From assembly GCA_963722495.1 (NCBI GenBank), contig CAVRND010000007.1, forward strand, positions 248,001-312,000: 64,000 bases of DNA. The letters are read 5' to 3'. This DNA comes from Hyphomicrobium_A sp963722495. Lineage in GTDB: Bacteria; Pseudomonadota; Alphaproteobacteria; Rhizobiales; Hyphomicrobiaceae. Position numbers and translations under genes: made by a program. This document shows, in pieces, positions 1 to 9,971 of this stretch. Positions within the stretch are counted from its first letter, which is position 1; each line of letters starts with the position of its first letter. Under the pieces are notes generated by a model. It did not search any database, was not told the origin of the DNA, and saw nothing but the letters and a program-made list of their open reading frames with translations.

Positions 1-2247
1 AGAAGTTACGAGGCCGGCCAGAAGCCCCAGCACCGACATGATGTAGAGGGGCTGCCACGACGCCGGTTTGAAGAAGAAATCCTGCGTGAGGTTCGATTGG
101 CTCCACGGCCGCTGCTTGCCCCCCGTTGCCCTTTTCACATCGGCGCCTATACGGCGCACCAAGCCCTCCAGATCGAGTCCCTCGGTTGCGAAATGGCGCA
201 GAAATGCCGTCGTGAAGCGGCTGTTGTCGCCGTTCCCCTCGTAGGCAAATCGGCCCGGCTCGGCGGCGAACGCGATGAACGTCTCGGCTTCCGGCGTTAC
301 TTCGAGCGCTGTGAGGCCGCGGCTCGCCAAGTCGGCAGTCGGCGGCACGCCTGGACCTGCCACGCGCTTAGCGTGTTCAGCCGGACGCTCGGTCGTGCTG
401 ACGAACGGATTGTCGCGGCACGCATCAAGAAAAACGAGGGACTTCTTCGCTCGGTTTGCTATGCGGCCGACGAGGCTCTGCATGCGCAGCTCCGGGCCTG
501 CTTCCCGCAGGTCCGCGAGGCCAGCGTCAACGGGAACTAGGTAGTTCTGCCCAGCGATCTGGACGCCGTGGCCTGAATAGTAGAGCACCGCCACATCGGC
601 ATTGTCGCACAGCGCCTCGAACGCGTCGAAGCGCTTCTTCAGCTCACCTTTGTCGAAATCGATCCCGCCATAGACTGCGTAGCCGAGCGAGCGCAGGTGA
701 TCTCGTACCGCTGTCGCGTCGGGGGCGGACTTGGCGAGCGCGTCGACCGTGTAGGCGCCGTTGCCCAGGACAAAGGCGAGCTTGCGCCCTGTGGATACGA
801 CATCAGGGACGAAAGTGACCGTGCCCGGTCTCGCAGCGCCTAGGCGGTCCGTGTCGGTGCCGGGCCCACGTGCAGGTCCCGTGAGCGATTCTTCCGCAAG
901 CTTTTCGCCTCTGCCGTTGAGATCCTGGAAGTATTCGGCGCTGGCATTGCCGTCCCCTGCCAAGCTCACCATTCCGAAGCCCAGTGCGAATACGGAGCCG
1001 TCGCTGGCGAGGCGAGGGCCGCTCATCGCGGGAATGGGTAGCTCGAGCCTTTGCACCTGCTCGAATGGCCGGTCGGCAGTAAAGACAGGAATGCCACCGT
1101 TACCCAAGCAGCGGCCGCGCAGGACATCGCGATACGGCTGGTACCAGGAGAAGATGTGCTCGTGTCCCCAATACCACGCGGCTATCTCCCCACCAGCTGA
1201 TTTGGCTGCTTGCACGAACTTATCGAAGCTTGCCATCAGCCGCGGGTTATAGGGGCAGCGCTGGCCGTCCTCCTTCTCGGCACCAAGTTGGGCGTACGCC
1301 GAGAACGGCTGGTGATGCGACAGCAGGATCGTGCGTCCCGGGAACTCGGCTATGCGCTCCAGGTGCCAGGCTTCCTCGTCGGGCTCGATAAAGGTCAGGG
1401 CATCGAGCACCGATAGCGGGGAATAGTCGTTGAGGCCCGTATCCAGCCCGAGGAGCTGCCAGGCTTGGTCGGTGCTGCGCAGGCAGAAGTAGCTCGCCCG
1501 CTGACGCATCACGCCCTCGTTGAGCTGGTCGAGAAGCCAGTAGTAGCCGGCTCCGCCGCTGTACATGTCGTGGTTGCCACTCAGCGTGTAGACGGGCAGG
1601 TGCGTGTTTTGGCGATCGAAGACACGATTGATGATGTCTAGGAAATGTGCGGCGCACTCGGCCTGCGTGCCGGAGTAGTAGATGTCGCCAAGGTGGATCA
1701 GTACGTCCGGGCGCATACCCTCAATCTGCTGTGCCACGCGCTCGGCGGGCGTTTCGCCGGTGCCCCAATCGCCAACGATGGCAATTCGCGCATCCGGCTT
1801 TATATCGATGACCCCGGAACCAACATCGGCTGGGCGCCGATAGGGGATTGTGCCGCGCGCGCCGTTTGCCCCGAAGTAGCGAAAATATTCATCGAGGGTG
1901 AAGACCCAAGCGGGGTCAAATCCCGCGAACTTGAATTGCGACCGAAGCGCTTCGGCCTGGACGGTGTCGCCTTTGACCTTCGCTTCGAGATACCGCAGCG
2001 CCAGCAGCGCTGCCGCTCGCACAGTGCCGGACGCCGATTTGCGGCCATCCTCAGTTTTCCCGGTCAGTCGCAGGCTGCATAGATCGGCCGCTGCCGCATC
2101 TAGTCCCGCGCTGAGACCCTTGGCCGCCCCCTGGTCGTCAGTTTTTTCGGCCGCCGCAGGCGGAGGGTGCAGGCGTGCGAGCTCGGCTATTGCCGATTGA
2201 TAGATAGACAGAAAATGGTCGGGAACCGGACGCGGTCCGAAAGTCAT
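1..2247 (-). CDS. Metallophosphoesterase-caspase (C14) fusion protein, 3' truncated at window edge
   Basis: The frame is open without a stop for all 749 codons from the ATG at 2247 to the left edge, so the C-terminus is missing. Residues ~1-150 are an unassigned helical region. Residues ~155-370 carry the full calcineurin-type metallophosphoesterase motif set: VGDWG (D160), LGDIYYSG (D188), SGNHDMYSG (N225, H226, D227), SHHQP (H311, H312) and WGHEH (H362, H364). Residues ~490-720 are a caspase-like C14 domain with LVFVLGNGAYT-type entry strand, catalytic His in YYSGHGVQ (H560) and catalytic Cys in FLDACRDNPF (C610). The last visible residues, from ~733, look like the start of a membrane segment. 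It lies 131 bp downstream of ahcY on the same strand. Both domain assignments rest on clear motifs; the substrate, the protease target and the role are unknown. Confidence 0.85.
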   Translation of the reverse strand, partial: MTFGPRPVPDHFLSIYQSAIAELARLHPPPAAAEKTDDQGAAKGLSAGLDAAAADLCSLRLTGKTEDGRKSASGTVRAAALLALRYLEAKVKGDTVQAEALRSQFKFAGFDPAWVFTLDEYFRYFGANGARGTIPYRRPADVGSGVIDIKPDARIAIVGDWGTGETPAERVAQQIEGMRPDVLIHLGDIYYSGTQAECAAHFLDIINRVFDRQNTHLPVYTLSGNHDMYSGGAGYYWLLDQLNEGVMRQRASYFCLRSTDQAWQLLGLDTGLNDYSPLSVLDALTFIEPDEEAWHLERIAEFPGRTILLSHHQPFSAYAQLGAEKEDGQRCPYNPRLMASFDKFVQAAKSAGGEIAAWYWGHEHIFSWYQPYRDVLRGRCLGNGGIPVFTADRPFEQVQRLELPIPAMSGPRLASDGSVFALGFGMVSLAGDGNASAEYFQDLNGRGEKLAEESLTGPARGPGTDTDRLGAARPGTVTFVPDVVSTGRKLAFVLGNGAYTVDALAKSAPDATAVRDHLRSLGYAVYGGIDFDKGELKKRFDAFEALCDNADVAVLYYSGHGVQIAGQNYLVPVDAGLADLREAGPELRMQSLVGRIANRAKKSLVFLDACRDNPFVSTTERPAEHAKRVAGPGVPPTADLASRGLTALEVTPEAETFIAFAAEPGRFAYEGNGDNSRFTTAFLRHFATEGLDLEGLVRRIGADVKRATGGKQRPWSQSNLTQDFFFKPASWQPLYIMSVLGLLAGLVTS

Positions 2248-2324
2248 GGGCGCACATAAAAAATCAATATGAAAAAAGCAACGCCCCGATCATCCGTCCG
2301 TGGCGATATCGTTGTCAACATGCG

Positions 2325-2353
2325 TTGGCCGCCGCCTTGTGGGCGACGGCCAA
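2325..2353 (-). terminator. Candidate hairpin terminator after ahcY
   Basis: A 12-bp stem with one mismatch (2325-2336 pairing with 2342-2353) and a 5-nt loop sits 26 bp past the ahcY stop. There is no T-run on the minus strand, so this is only a terminator candidate. Confidence 0.4.
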
Positions 2354-2378
2354 TATCAATTCGCGAGATCTTGCGTGC

Positions 2379-3785
<1,407 letters not shown>

Positions 3786-3894
3786 GAGCGTGCTCCTTGC
3801 GGCTGGGGCGATGAGGGCGCTGCAGACCTTCTTATGGAAGGTGGGCGCCCTTGGTTGCGCCTCTTCTAGCGGGCCTCCGCAGCGACCGCAACAA

Positions 3895-3916
3895 GATATA
3901 AACAAGTCCTTATATG
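3895..3916. promoter_or_regulatory. Candidate SahR-type operator upstream of ahcY
   Basis: On the minus strand this reads CATATAAGGACTTGTTTATATC, an imperfect palindrome with ATATAA/TTTATAT half-sites. ArsR-family SahR regulators of the SAH cycle are known to bind ATATAAAGA-type palindromes before ahcY in Proteobacteria. Position and form fit, but no sahR gene is visible in the window. The rest of 3786-4136 is the AT-rich divergent promoter region between ahcY and the tadG-like gene. Confidence 0.45.
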
Positions 3917-4136
3917 TTCGGCGCAGGCTCCAGAAATCAAGCCTAGTGGGAGGTCCCCGGCAGGGGATTTTAGGTCTCGCAAGTAATCCCTTGCGAATAC
4001 TGCCTGTCGCGAAACATAGCTATAAGTAATGTTTTGTTAGTCAAAGATAATAAATTTTAGCGCTTTTAATAACTTTCGATCCTTCGCCACCCATATTGCC
4101 TCAAACAAGAACGTTGTTTCGCGGGAGAGGCGAAGA

Positions 4137-5678
4137 ATGAAGAGTTTTCTCGGGCGGGCGGCGAGCACCGTTGCGCGGCGTCTCGGATACTTCCGCCGGG
4201 ATGATGCCGGCAACGTCGCCATCATATTCGGGCTGTTGGCCGTCACGCTGATGCTGGCCGTCGGCGCCGCGATCGACATGGGCCGCTGGCTGCACGCGCG
4301 CGATCAGACCGCCGCCGCCGTCGACGCTGCCGTGCTGGCGGGCGGCCGCGCGCTGCAGACGGACAGCGGCGACCAGGCGGCAGCCATTGCAGCCGCAGAA
4401 AAGTACTACAAGGAAAACGTCACCTCTCGCTTGCCCGTCGTCGATGACACAGTGAGCTTCACCATGGCGGACGACGGCACGGGCATGACTGGCAGCGGGT
4501 CGGCTTATATCACGACGCCGTTCCTGAGCTTTGCCGGCATCGACAAGCTGCCACTGGTCAGCCTTTCGCAGACCAAGTCGGAAATCGGGACGGCGGCAAG
4601 CATTGAAGTGGCCCTTATGCTCGACATCACTGGCTCAATGTGCAACTCGGCGCCGAGCGACACTCAGCCGCCTTGCACATCGGCGACGAAGCTCGATGCA
4701 ATGAAGAAGGCCGCCCAAGACCTGATCGAGGTCGTCGTGCGGAAGGACCAGTCGAAATTCACGACCAAAGTGGCGATCGTGCCGTTCTCCGATTCCGTTC
4801 GCCTCCCGTCGAGTGTGGTCGGTCAGGCGAGGGGAACGCCTCGCCAAGATCGTCAAGAAGACCAGCGGATCGAAGCAATACATATACAACATCACCGAGA
4901 ACTGCGTCGTCGAGCGCTCCGGCAACAACCGTTACACAGACGTGGCTCCCGGCAATGGCAACTACTCGATGCCGTTGCGCTTGCTCGTGGCCACCGTCAA
5001 CAACTCGGACGGGACGGTGGTGATCGACAGCAAAAGTACCAATGTGCAGGGAGCGGTGGCGACCATCACTTGGAAGAGTGGCACCAACCTGAACAATGCG
5101 GCCAAGGCCAAGCTGGTGGCAGCCGCCAACAGTTTCGCCACGTGCTGGCTCCCAGCTTCGGCGGAGGTGATGCCGCTGTCGAGCGACAAGGACGCGCTGC
5201 AGACCAAGATCGACGGCCTGGGCGGCAAGGGCGGCACCGCCGGTCAGGTCGGCACCGCATGGGCTTGGTACGCGCTGTCGCCGGAGTTGGGGTTCACTTT
5301 GGCCCGCGATCCAGCCCCGGCAGCCTATGGAACGGACGACCTGCGCAAGGCCTGGCCGTGCTCATGACGGACGGTGACTACAATACCGAATACACATCGG
5401 ATGGCATCCTGACGGGCTCGCCCGGTGCCGGCTCAAGTCCGGCGAACGCCAGCTCGGCCACGCAAGCGGAAGAGCTCTGCGAGAACATCTAGAGTGAGGA
5501 CAAGGGCGTCGAGGTCTATACGATCGGCTTCCAGGTCAACCTCGAACGCCGCGACGTTTCTGAAGAGTTGCGCGACAGACCGGCACTTGGTTCTACGACG
5601 CAAAGAACGCGGAGCAACTGAAGCAGTCCTTTCGCGACATCGCGCTGAAGCTGTCGTCGCTCTATCATATCGAAGTAG
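4137..5678 (+). pseudogene. TadG-like pilus assembly protein with VWA domain (frameshifted)
   Basis: The N-terminus has a TadE/G-type membrane segment (residues ~27-48, after DDAGNVAIIFG), followed by a secreted portion and a von Willebrand A domain with MIDAS motif VALMLDITGSM (D163). It continues through a cysteine-containing insert to VLMTDGDYNT, VYTIGFQV and a C-terminus FYDAKNAEQLKQSF. The frame moves at about 4835 (+1), 5352 (-1), 5540 (+1) and 5590 (+1), and a TAG interrupts the frame at 5490-5492 where AAG (Lys) is expected. Proteins of this kind sit in the envelope as part of the Flp/Tad pilus machine. The gene is isolated here, about 47 kb from the Tad locus. It could be a true pseudogene, but the shifts resemble those in neighbouring housekeeping genes. 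The end at 5678 is inferred. Confidence 0.75.
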
Positions 5679-5748
5679 GCCCCGCGACATCACCGACGAA
5701 TCCAGGGAGTGCGGCGACGCGCTCCCTTTTCGTTATGCGCTCAGGTGC

Positions 5749-6054
5749 TCACGCGTCTTCGATGCAATCTTCGCCGAAGCCGTCCTCGACGAGGGCGATG
5801 AGCGCCTGCAGCGCCTCCGGTCCCTGCGGCCCCTGAGCGGTCATATGCAGGGTCGAGCCGGGACCGGCCGCCAGCATCATCAGCCCCATGATCGACGTGC
5901 CGCCGACCTCGTGCCCGTCGCGCGTCACGGTGATGATCGCATCGTAGCTTTCGGCGCATTTGACGAACTTGGCCGAGGCGCGGGCGTGCAGTCCCTTGCG
6001 ATTGCGGATAGTGACGACTGCCTCGGGGCGCGCGCTGTCCTTGATCTCTGGCAT
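5749..6054 (-). CDS. HPr-family phosphocarrier protein
   Basis: A 101-residue HPr domain. The phospho-accepting histidine lies in RKGLHARA (H23), and the regulatory serine site phosphorylated by HprK lies in GTSIMGLMML (S54). I chose the ATG at 6054 because it is 2 nt after the EIIA stop codon, indicating translational coupling. HPr passes phosphate from enzyme I to EIIA-type proteins. With no sugar permease nearby, this set is most likely regulatory, controlled by the neighbouring HPr kinase. The C-terminus is acidic. Confidence 0.93.
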   Translation of the reverse strand: MPEIKDSARPEAVVTIRNRKGLHARASAKFVKCAESYDAIITVTRDGHEVGGTSIMGLMMLAAGPGSTLHMTAQGPQGPEALQALIALVEDGFGEDCIEDA

Positions 6055-6056
6055 GT

Positions 6057-6467
6057 CTACGCTGAACCTTCGCCAGACAACTCCTGGCTGGCGACCTTGA
6101 TGTACTTGCGCCCCGCCTCGCGCGCGCAAATGACCGCGTCGGCGAGCGGCATCTCGCCCCGTATGCTGGCGAGCTTGACGAGGATCGGCAGGTTGATGCC
6201 GGCGATCACCTCGACGTTCGCCTCGTCCATCACCGAGATGGCGAGATTGGACGGGGTGCCTCCGAACATATCGGTCAACACGATGACGCCGTCGCCAGTA
6301 TCGGTGCGGTGAATGGAATCGAGGATCTGTCCGCGCCGCACGGCGGCGTCGTCATCGGGTCCGATGGAAACCGTCTCGAGCTGCGTCTGCGGTCCCACCA
6401 CGTGCTCGAGCGCCGCGCGGAATTCTAGCGCCAGCCCGCAATGCGTGACGATGACAAGTCCGATCAT
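6057..6467 (-). CDS. PTS EIIA component, mannose/fructose (Man) family
   Basis: A 136-residue EIIA(Man)-fold protein starting MIGLVIVTHCGLA, with the phospho-His expected at H9. It also shows the family motif VIVLTDMFGGTPSNLA. It would accept phosphate from HPr encoded immediately downstream (2-nt gap). No EIIB or EIIC partner is present, so a signalling function is inferred, as in other alphaproteobacteria with this cluster. Confidence 0.93.
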   Translation of the reverse strand: MIGLVIVTHCGLALEFRAALEHVVGPQTQLETVSIGPDDDAAVRRGQILDSIHRTDTGDGVIVLTDMFGGTPSNLAISVMDEANVEVIAGINLPILVKLASIRGEMPLADAVICAREAGRKYIKVASQELSGEGSA

Positions 6468-6632
6468 GGATTAGAGCCGATCTCGTCTCTTGCCCGTTCC
6501 ACTGCGGAGCGCGGGCTTGACCGTGGGGATCGTTGACTGCGGCTTCGCCGGTGTTCCCCTAGCGGCGGGGAGCCCATTGGCGGCGCGGCAGAATTTACAA
6601 GTGTTCGGCCTGGGCGCAAGAGGATTATAATG

Positions 6633-7112
6633 TCATGTTTTCGGGGCTTTGCCCTGCTTTTGAGCCGTTCTCGCGAGCGCCAGCAGCAACTTGATGGGGG
6701 CCGACGCCTCGAAAGGGGCAAGCCGCAACACGGGCAGGCTGACCCCGAGAAGCTCGCGAGTAGGTGGGGGATCGGGCAGCCGCTCGACGGCGCCCGGCGC
6801 TACAAGCTCGGCAATCAATGCGAGTTCGGCGCTGCGTTCATACGGCACCTGCAGGATGCCAATTCCCCTTACCTCGAGCTTGCCGAGGATGGTCTCCGGC
6901 GCCGCGACGCTTAGCCGGCCATCGGTGAGCGTTATCAGGACGCGGTCGTCGGCGACGAGATGTGCCGCGGCCGGAACAAGCGCGCTCGTTGCAAGGGAGA
7001 GACAACGGAGGGCGAGATCCGACTTTCCGGCACCGGAAGGGCCGACGATCAGCGCGGCACGGCCGTCGACGGCGATGGCGGTGCCATGGTGCGTGTCAGG
7101 TCCGTCGCCCAC
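6633..7112 (-). CDS. hprK: HPr kinase/phosphorylase, short alphaproteobacterial form
   Basis: A 159-residue product, about half the length of Firmicutes HprK, as is normal in alphaproteobacteria. The Walker A motif GPSGAGKS lies at residues 24-31, VADDRV follows, and the HprK signature is ETILGKLEVRGIGI. It phosphorylates or dephosphorylates the regulatory serine of HPr. No ATG lies in frame at the right place; the GTG at 7112, preceded by GGAG, gives the expected N-terminus and overlaps the end of chvG by 17 nt. The 165 bp between its stop and the EIIA gene hold nothing I recognise. Confidence 0.9.
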   Translation of the reverse strand: MGDGPDTHHGTAIAVDGRAALIVGPSGAGKSDLALRCLSLATSALVPAAAHLVADDRVLITLTDGRLSVAAPETILGKLEVRGIGILQVPYERSAELALIAELVAPGAVERLPDPPPTRELLGVSLPVLRLAPFEASAPIKLLLALARTAQKQGKAPKT

Positions 7113-9108
7113 CGGGCGCTCCTCCGGCAATCGGGAGCCGCACGGTGAAGCGCGCGCCGCAGGGCTTCGCCTCGGGCCCGGCGCCTTCATCGTAGCGGTT
7201 CTCGGCGATGATTTGCCCGGCGTGGGCAAGAACGATCTCGCGCGAGATGCTGAGGCCGAGACCGGAGTTCTTGCCACGACTGGTGTCCGTCGCCGGCCGA
7301 TCCGAATAGAAGCGGTCGAAGACGATCTCCAAACGGTCTTTCGGAATGCCAGGCCCTTCGTCCTCGACCACGATCTCGACGAACGGAGCTGCCGCGCGCG
7401 TGTGAACGGTCACCGTGCCGCCCTCCGGCGAGAACGAGATCGCGTTGTCGATGAGGTTGGTCATGACCTGACCGAGGCGGCCTTCGTCGCCGTTGACGCA
7501 GAAGGCGCCGGGGAACGGCTCGCTGCCGATGGCCAGCATCAGCGCGCGGCTGTCGTCGCCGATGATGTCGCGGAAGATGGAGACGACATTGCCCAGCATC
7601 GTCGTCACGTCGATCGAGCGCATCTCCTTGCGCGCCAGTTCGGCGTCGAGACGTGAAGCATTCGAAACGTCGGTGATCAGCCGGTTAAGACGCTTCAGCT
7701 CGCTCTGAATCTGGATCACAAGATGCGTGCGTTCCTCGTCCGTCTTAGCGTAGCCCAGCGATTCGGCGGTGGAACGCGCCGCGGTGAGCGGGTTCTTGAG
7801 CTCGTGTGCCACGTCGGCGGCGAATTTCTCGCTCGCCTCGATGCGGCGGCACAGGGCGCTGGTCATGGCATGGAAGGCGGTGGCCATCTGCGCCACCTCG
7901 TCGGTGCGGCCTGCATACTCGGGGAGCTCCGTGCGCGCGTCGATGTTGTGGCTGACGCGCTCGGCAGCTGCCGAGAGACGCCGCATGGGCCCGGCAACGG
8001 TGCGCGCCAACAGCAGCGACGTGACGACCGAAGCCAATAGCGCGATGCCGGCCAGCACGAGGATGACGACGCGTTCTTCCCGCAGGATCTTGTCGATTTG
8101 ACCGGGCCGCGTCGACAGCAGCAGCACGCCCTGCACGTCGCTGAAGCGGCGAATAGGCTGTGCGATGGAGACGATCTGCTCGCCCTTGCGATTGAGCAGC
8201 AGCATGCTCTTTTCTTCGCCGTCGAGCGCCGCCCGCACCTCCTTGTAGGCCATGCCGTTGCCGACTCCGATCTCCTGATAGACGGGGAGCGGCTCCTTGA
8301 AGAGATAGCGCGTCAGCCGCGTCCATATGTTTTGCGTTTCGGGAGCTTCGGCATCGTTCGTCGAGGTCGGCTCGTTGCGCATCGCCGTCCAGCGGGCAAG
8401 CGTCTGCGCCGTGTCGACGATCAGCGTTCCGTCGCGCGCGTAGATGCGGGCGCGCGTGTTGGTCGGCTGGATGAGCTTGCGCAGGATCGGCGTCACTTCC
8501 TCGGGGTGGATCGACAGCTCGAGCGAGGCAAGACCGTCGTCGGGGAAGGTGTTGGCTTGGCCCGAAGCTTCGGGAATGGCGCTGGGATCGATGACGATGC
8601 GCTCGCGCACCACCTTGGCGTTGGCGGCGATGGCGTCGGCGATGATCCGTCCCTGCGTTTTCAGGGCGTCTAGCTTGGCGTCGATCAGCCAGGTGTGGAA
8701 CCAGCCGAGATAGAGAATGCCCCCGACGAGAAGGAAGAACCCCATCAGGTTCGAAATGAGGATGCGGCGCAGAAGGCTGGCCGAGAAGAAACGCACGATC
8801 GGCTGGCGTGCGAACCAGGCCTGCACCGGGGCCAACGCTTTGCGTGTTTCAGGGCCCGGCTCAACGCGTGCGGCAGCGGATTGGGCGCCGAGCGCGATGG
8901 CCCCCGCCGTGCGACGGGCGGTACCGACACCGTGCCAAGCGATCGAATGTGCGGCGTCGGCGGCAGACTTCGCCGCCGCCCTGATCGATTGCGAGGTGGT
9001 CCCCGCGCCGGCGGCGGCCGCAGCCCGAATATCGTTCGCGAAGCCTTTCAGCCCCGCGAACCCGTTCGAAAGCGAACGCTGCTCGGATCGCTCGGTATCG
9101 AGCGCCAT
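7096..9108 (-). CDS. chvG: Sensor histidine kinase ChvG (ExoS-type)
   Basis: Inner-membrane sensor kinase partner of ChvI, controlling envelope and acid-stress responses in Hyphomicrobiales. After a ~110-residue Ala-rich cytoplasmic extension there is a membrane segment (~116-137), a periplasmic sensor with the ChvG stimulus domain, a second membrane segment and a HAMP region. The kinase core has the H-box HELKNPLTAA (phospho-His ~H435) and ATPase motifs NLIDNAISFSPEGG, DEGPGIP and SGLGLSI. The ATG at 9108 is preceded by GGAGG; an upstream TTG in the same frame lacks this. It lies just downstream of chvI, and its 3' end overlaps hprK. Confidence 0.93.
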   Translation of the reverse strand: MALDTERSEQRSLSNGFAGLKGFANDIRAAAAAGAGTTSQSIRAAAKSAADAAHSIAWHGVGTARRTAGAIALGAQSAAARVEPGPETRKALAPVQAWFARQPIVRFFSASLLRRILISNLMGFFLLVGGILYLGWFHTWLIDAKLDALKTQGRIIADAIAANAKVVRERIVIDPSAIPEASGQANTFPDDGLASLELSIHPEEVTPILRKLIQPTNTRARIYARDGTLIVDTAQTLARWTAMRNEPTSTNDAEAPETQNIWTRLTRYLFKEPLPVYQEIGVGNGMAYKEVRAALDGEEKSMLLLNRKGEQIVSIAQPIRRFSDVQGVLLLSTRPGQIDKILREERVVILVLAGIALLASVVTSLLLARTVAGPMRRLSAAAERVSHNIDARTELPEYAGRTDEVAQMATAFHAMTSALCRRIEASEKFAADVAHELKNPLTAARSTAESLGYAKTDEERTHLVIQIQSELKRLNRLITDVSNASRLDAELARKEMRSIDVTTMLGNVVSIFRDIIGDDSRALMLAIGSEPFPGAFCVNGDEGRLGQVMTNLIDNAISFSPEGGTVTVHTRAAAPFVEIVVEDEGPGIPKDRLEIVFDRFYSDRPATDTSRGKNSGLGLSISREIVLAHAGQIIAENRYDEGAGPEAKPCGARFTVRLPIAGGAPGGRRT

Positions 9109-9122
9109 CGCCCCTCCGCGCC

Positions 9123-9836
9123 TCAAGCTTCCTTGAAGCGGTAGCCGACGCCGTACAACGTCTCGATCACGTCGAAGTTGTCGTCGACCTGCTTGAACTT
9201 CTTGCGCAGCCGCTTGATGTGGCTGTCGATGGTGCGGTCGTCGACGTAGACCTGATCGTCGTAGGCGGCATCCATCAACGCGTCGCGCGTCTTGACGACG
9301 CCGGGTCGCGAGGCGAGAGCCTGCAGGATGAGGAACTCAGTGACGGTCAGGGTCACCGGCTTGTTGTCCCAATGGCAGTTATGCCGCTCGGGATCGAGCT
9401 TGAGCTTGCCGCGCTCGAGAACGCGTGCCGCTTCGATCTCGGGTGTCGCGCCCGGCTCCTTCGGCTGGAAGCGGCGAAGCACGGCTTTGACGCGCTCGAC
9501 CACCAGACGCTGCGAGAACGGCTTGGCGACGTAATCGTCGGCGCCCATTTTGAGGCCGAACAGCTCGTCGATCTCCTCGTCTTTCGAGGTGAGGAAGATC
9601 ACCGGCATGTCGGAGCGCTGGCGCACGCGGCGCAGAAGCTCCATTCCGTCCATGCGCGGCATCTTGATGTCGAAGATGCCGAGATCGGCGGGATCCTCAG
9701 ACAGCGCTTCGAGTGCCGAGACGCCGTCGTTGTACGTGCGCACCTTGTAGCCCTCGGCCTCGAGCGCCATGCGCAACGAGGTGAGAATGTTGCGCTCGTC
9801 GTCGACGAGAGCGATCGTGCTTTTTTCTTTCATCAT
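9123..9836 (-). CDS. chvI: Response regulator ChvI (OmpR family)
   Basis: Receiver domain with acidic pocket VDDE and phospho-acceptor in FDIKMPRMDG (~D56), KPFS lysine site, then an OmpR/PhoB-type winged helix ending DRTIDSHIKRLRKKF and ETLYGVGYRFKEA. Phosphorylated by ChvG, whose start lies 14 bp downstream. The start at 9836 is the first of two tandem ATG codons, and either is possible. In related bacteria it regulates exopolysaccharide, envelope and acid-response genes. Confidence 0.93.
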   Translation of the reverse strand: MMKEKSTIALVDDERNILTSLRMALEAEGYKVRTYNDGVSALEALSEDPADLGIFDIKMPRMDGMELLRRVRQRSDMPVIFLTSKDEEIDELFGLKMGADDYVAKPFSQRLVVERVKAVLRRFQPKEPGATPEIEAARVLERGKLKLDPERHNCHWDNKPVTLTVTEFLILQALASRPGVVKTRDALMDAAYDDQVYVDDRTIDSHIKRLRKKFKQVDDNFDVIETLYGVGYRFKEA

Positions 9837-9971
9837 GTCCCGACCCTGCGGCAGAGGAGCCACTGCCGCGCTTTATGGCTCCAAGGTGTATCAATTGTGG
9901 CGGAGCCAATTTCGTGTTTTCTGTCTGAACGTTATCTGAATAGGTTAGGCACAGGAAGCGCGCGAGGTCGC

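Noticed and set aside
3786..3894. SAH riboswitch in the ahcY leader
   Set aside because: I could not form the conserved SAH-riboswitch pairing and core; the palindrome just upstream is better explained as a protein operator.
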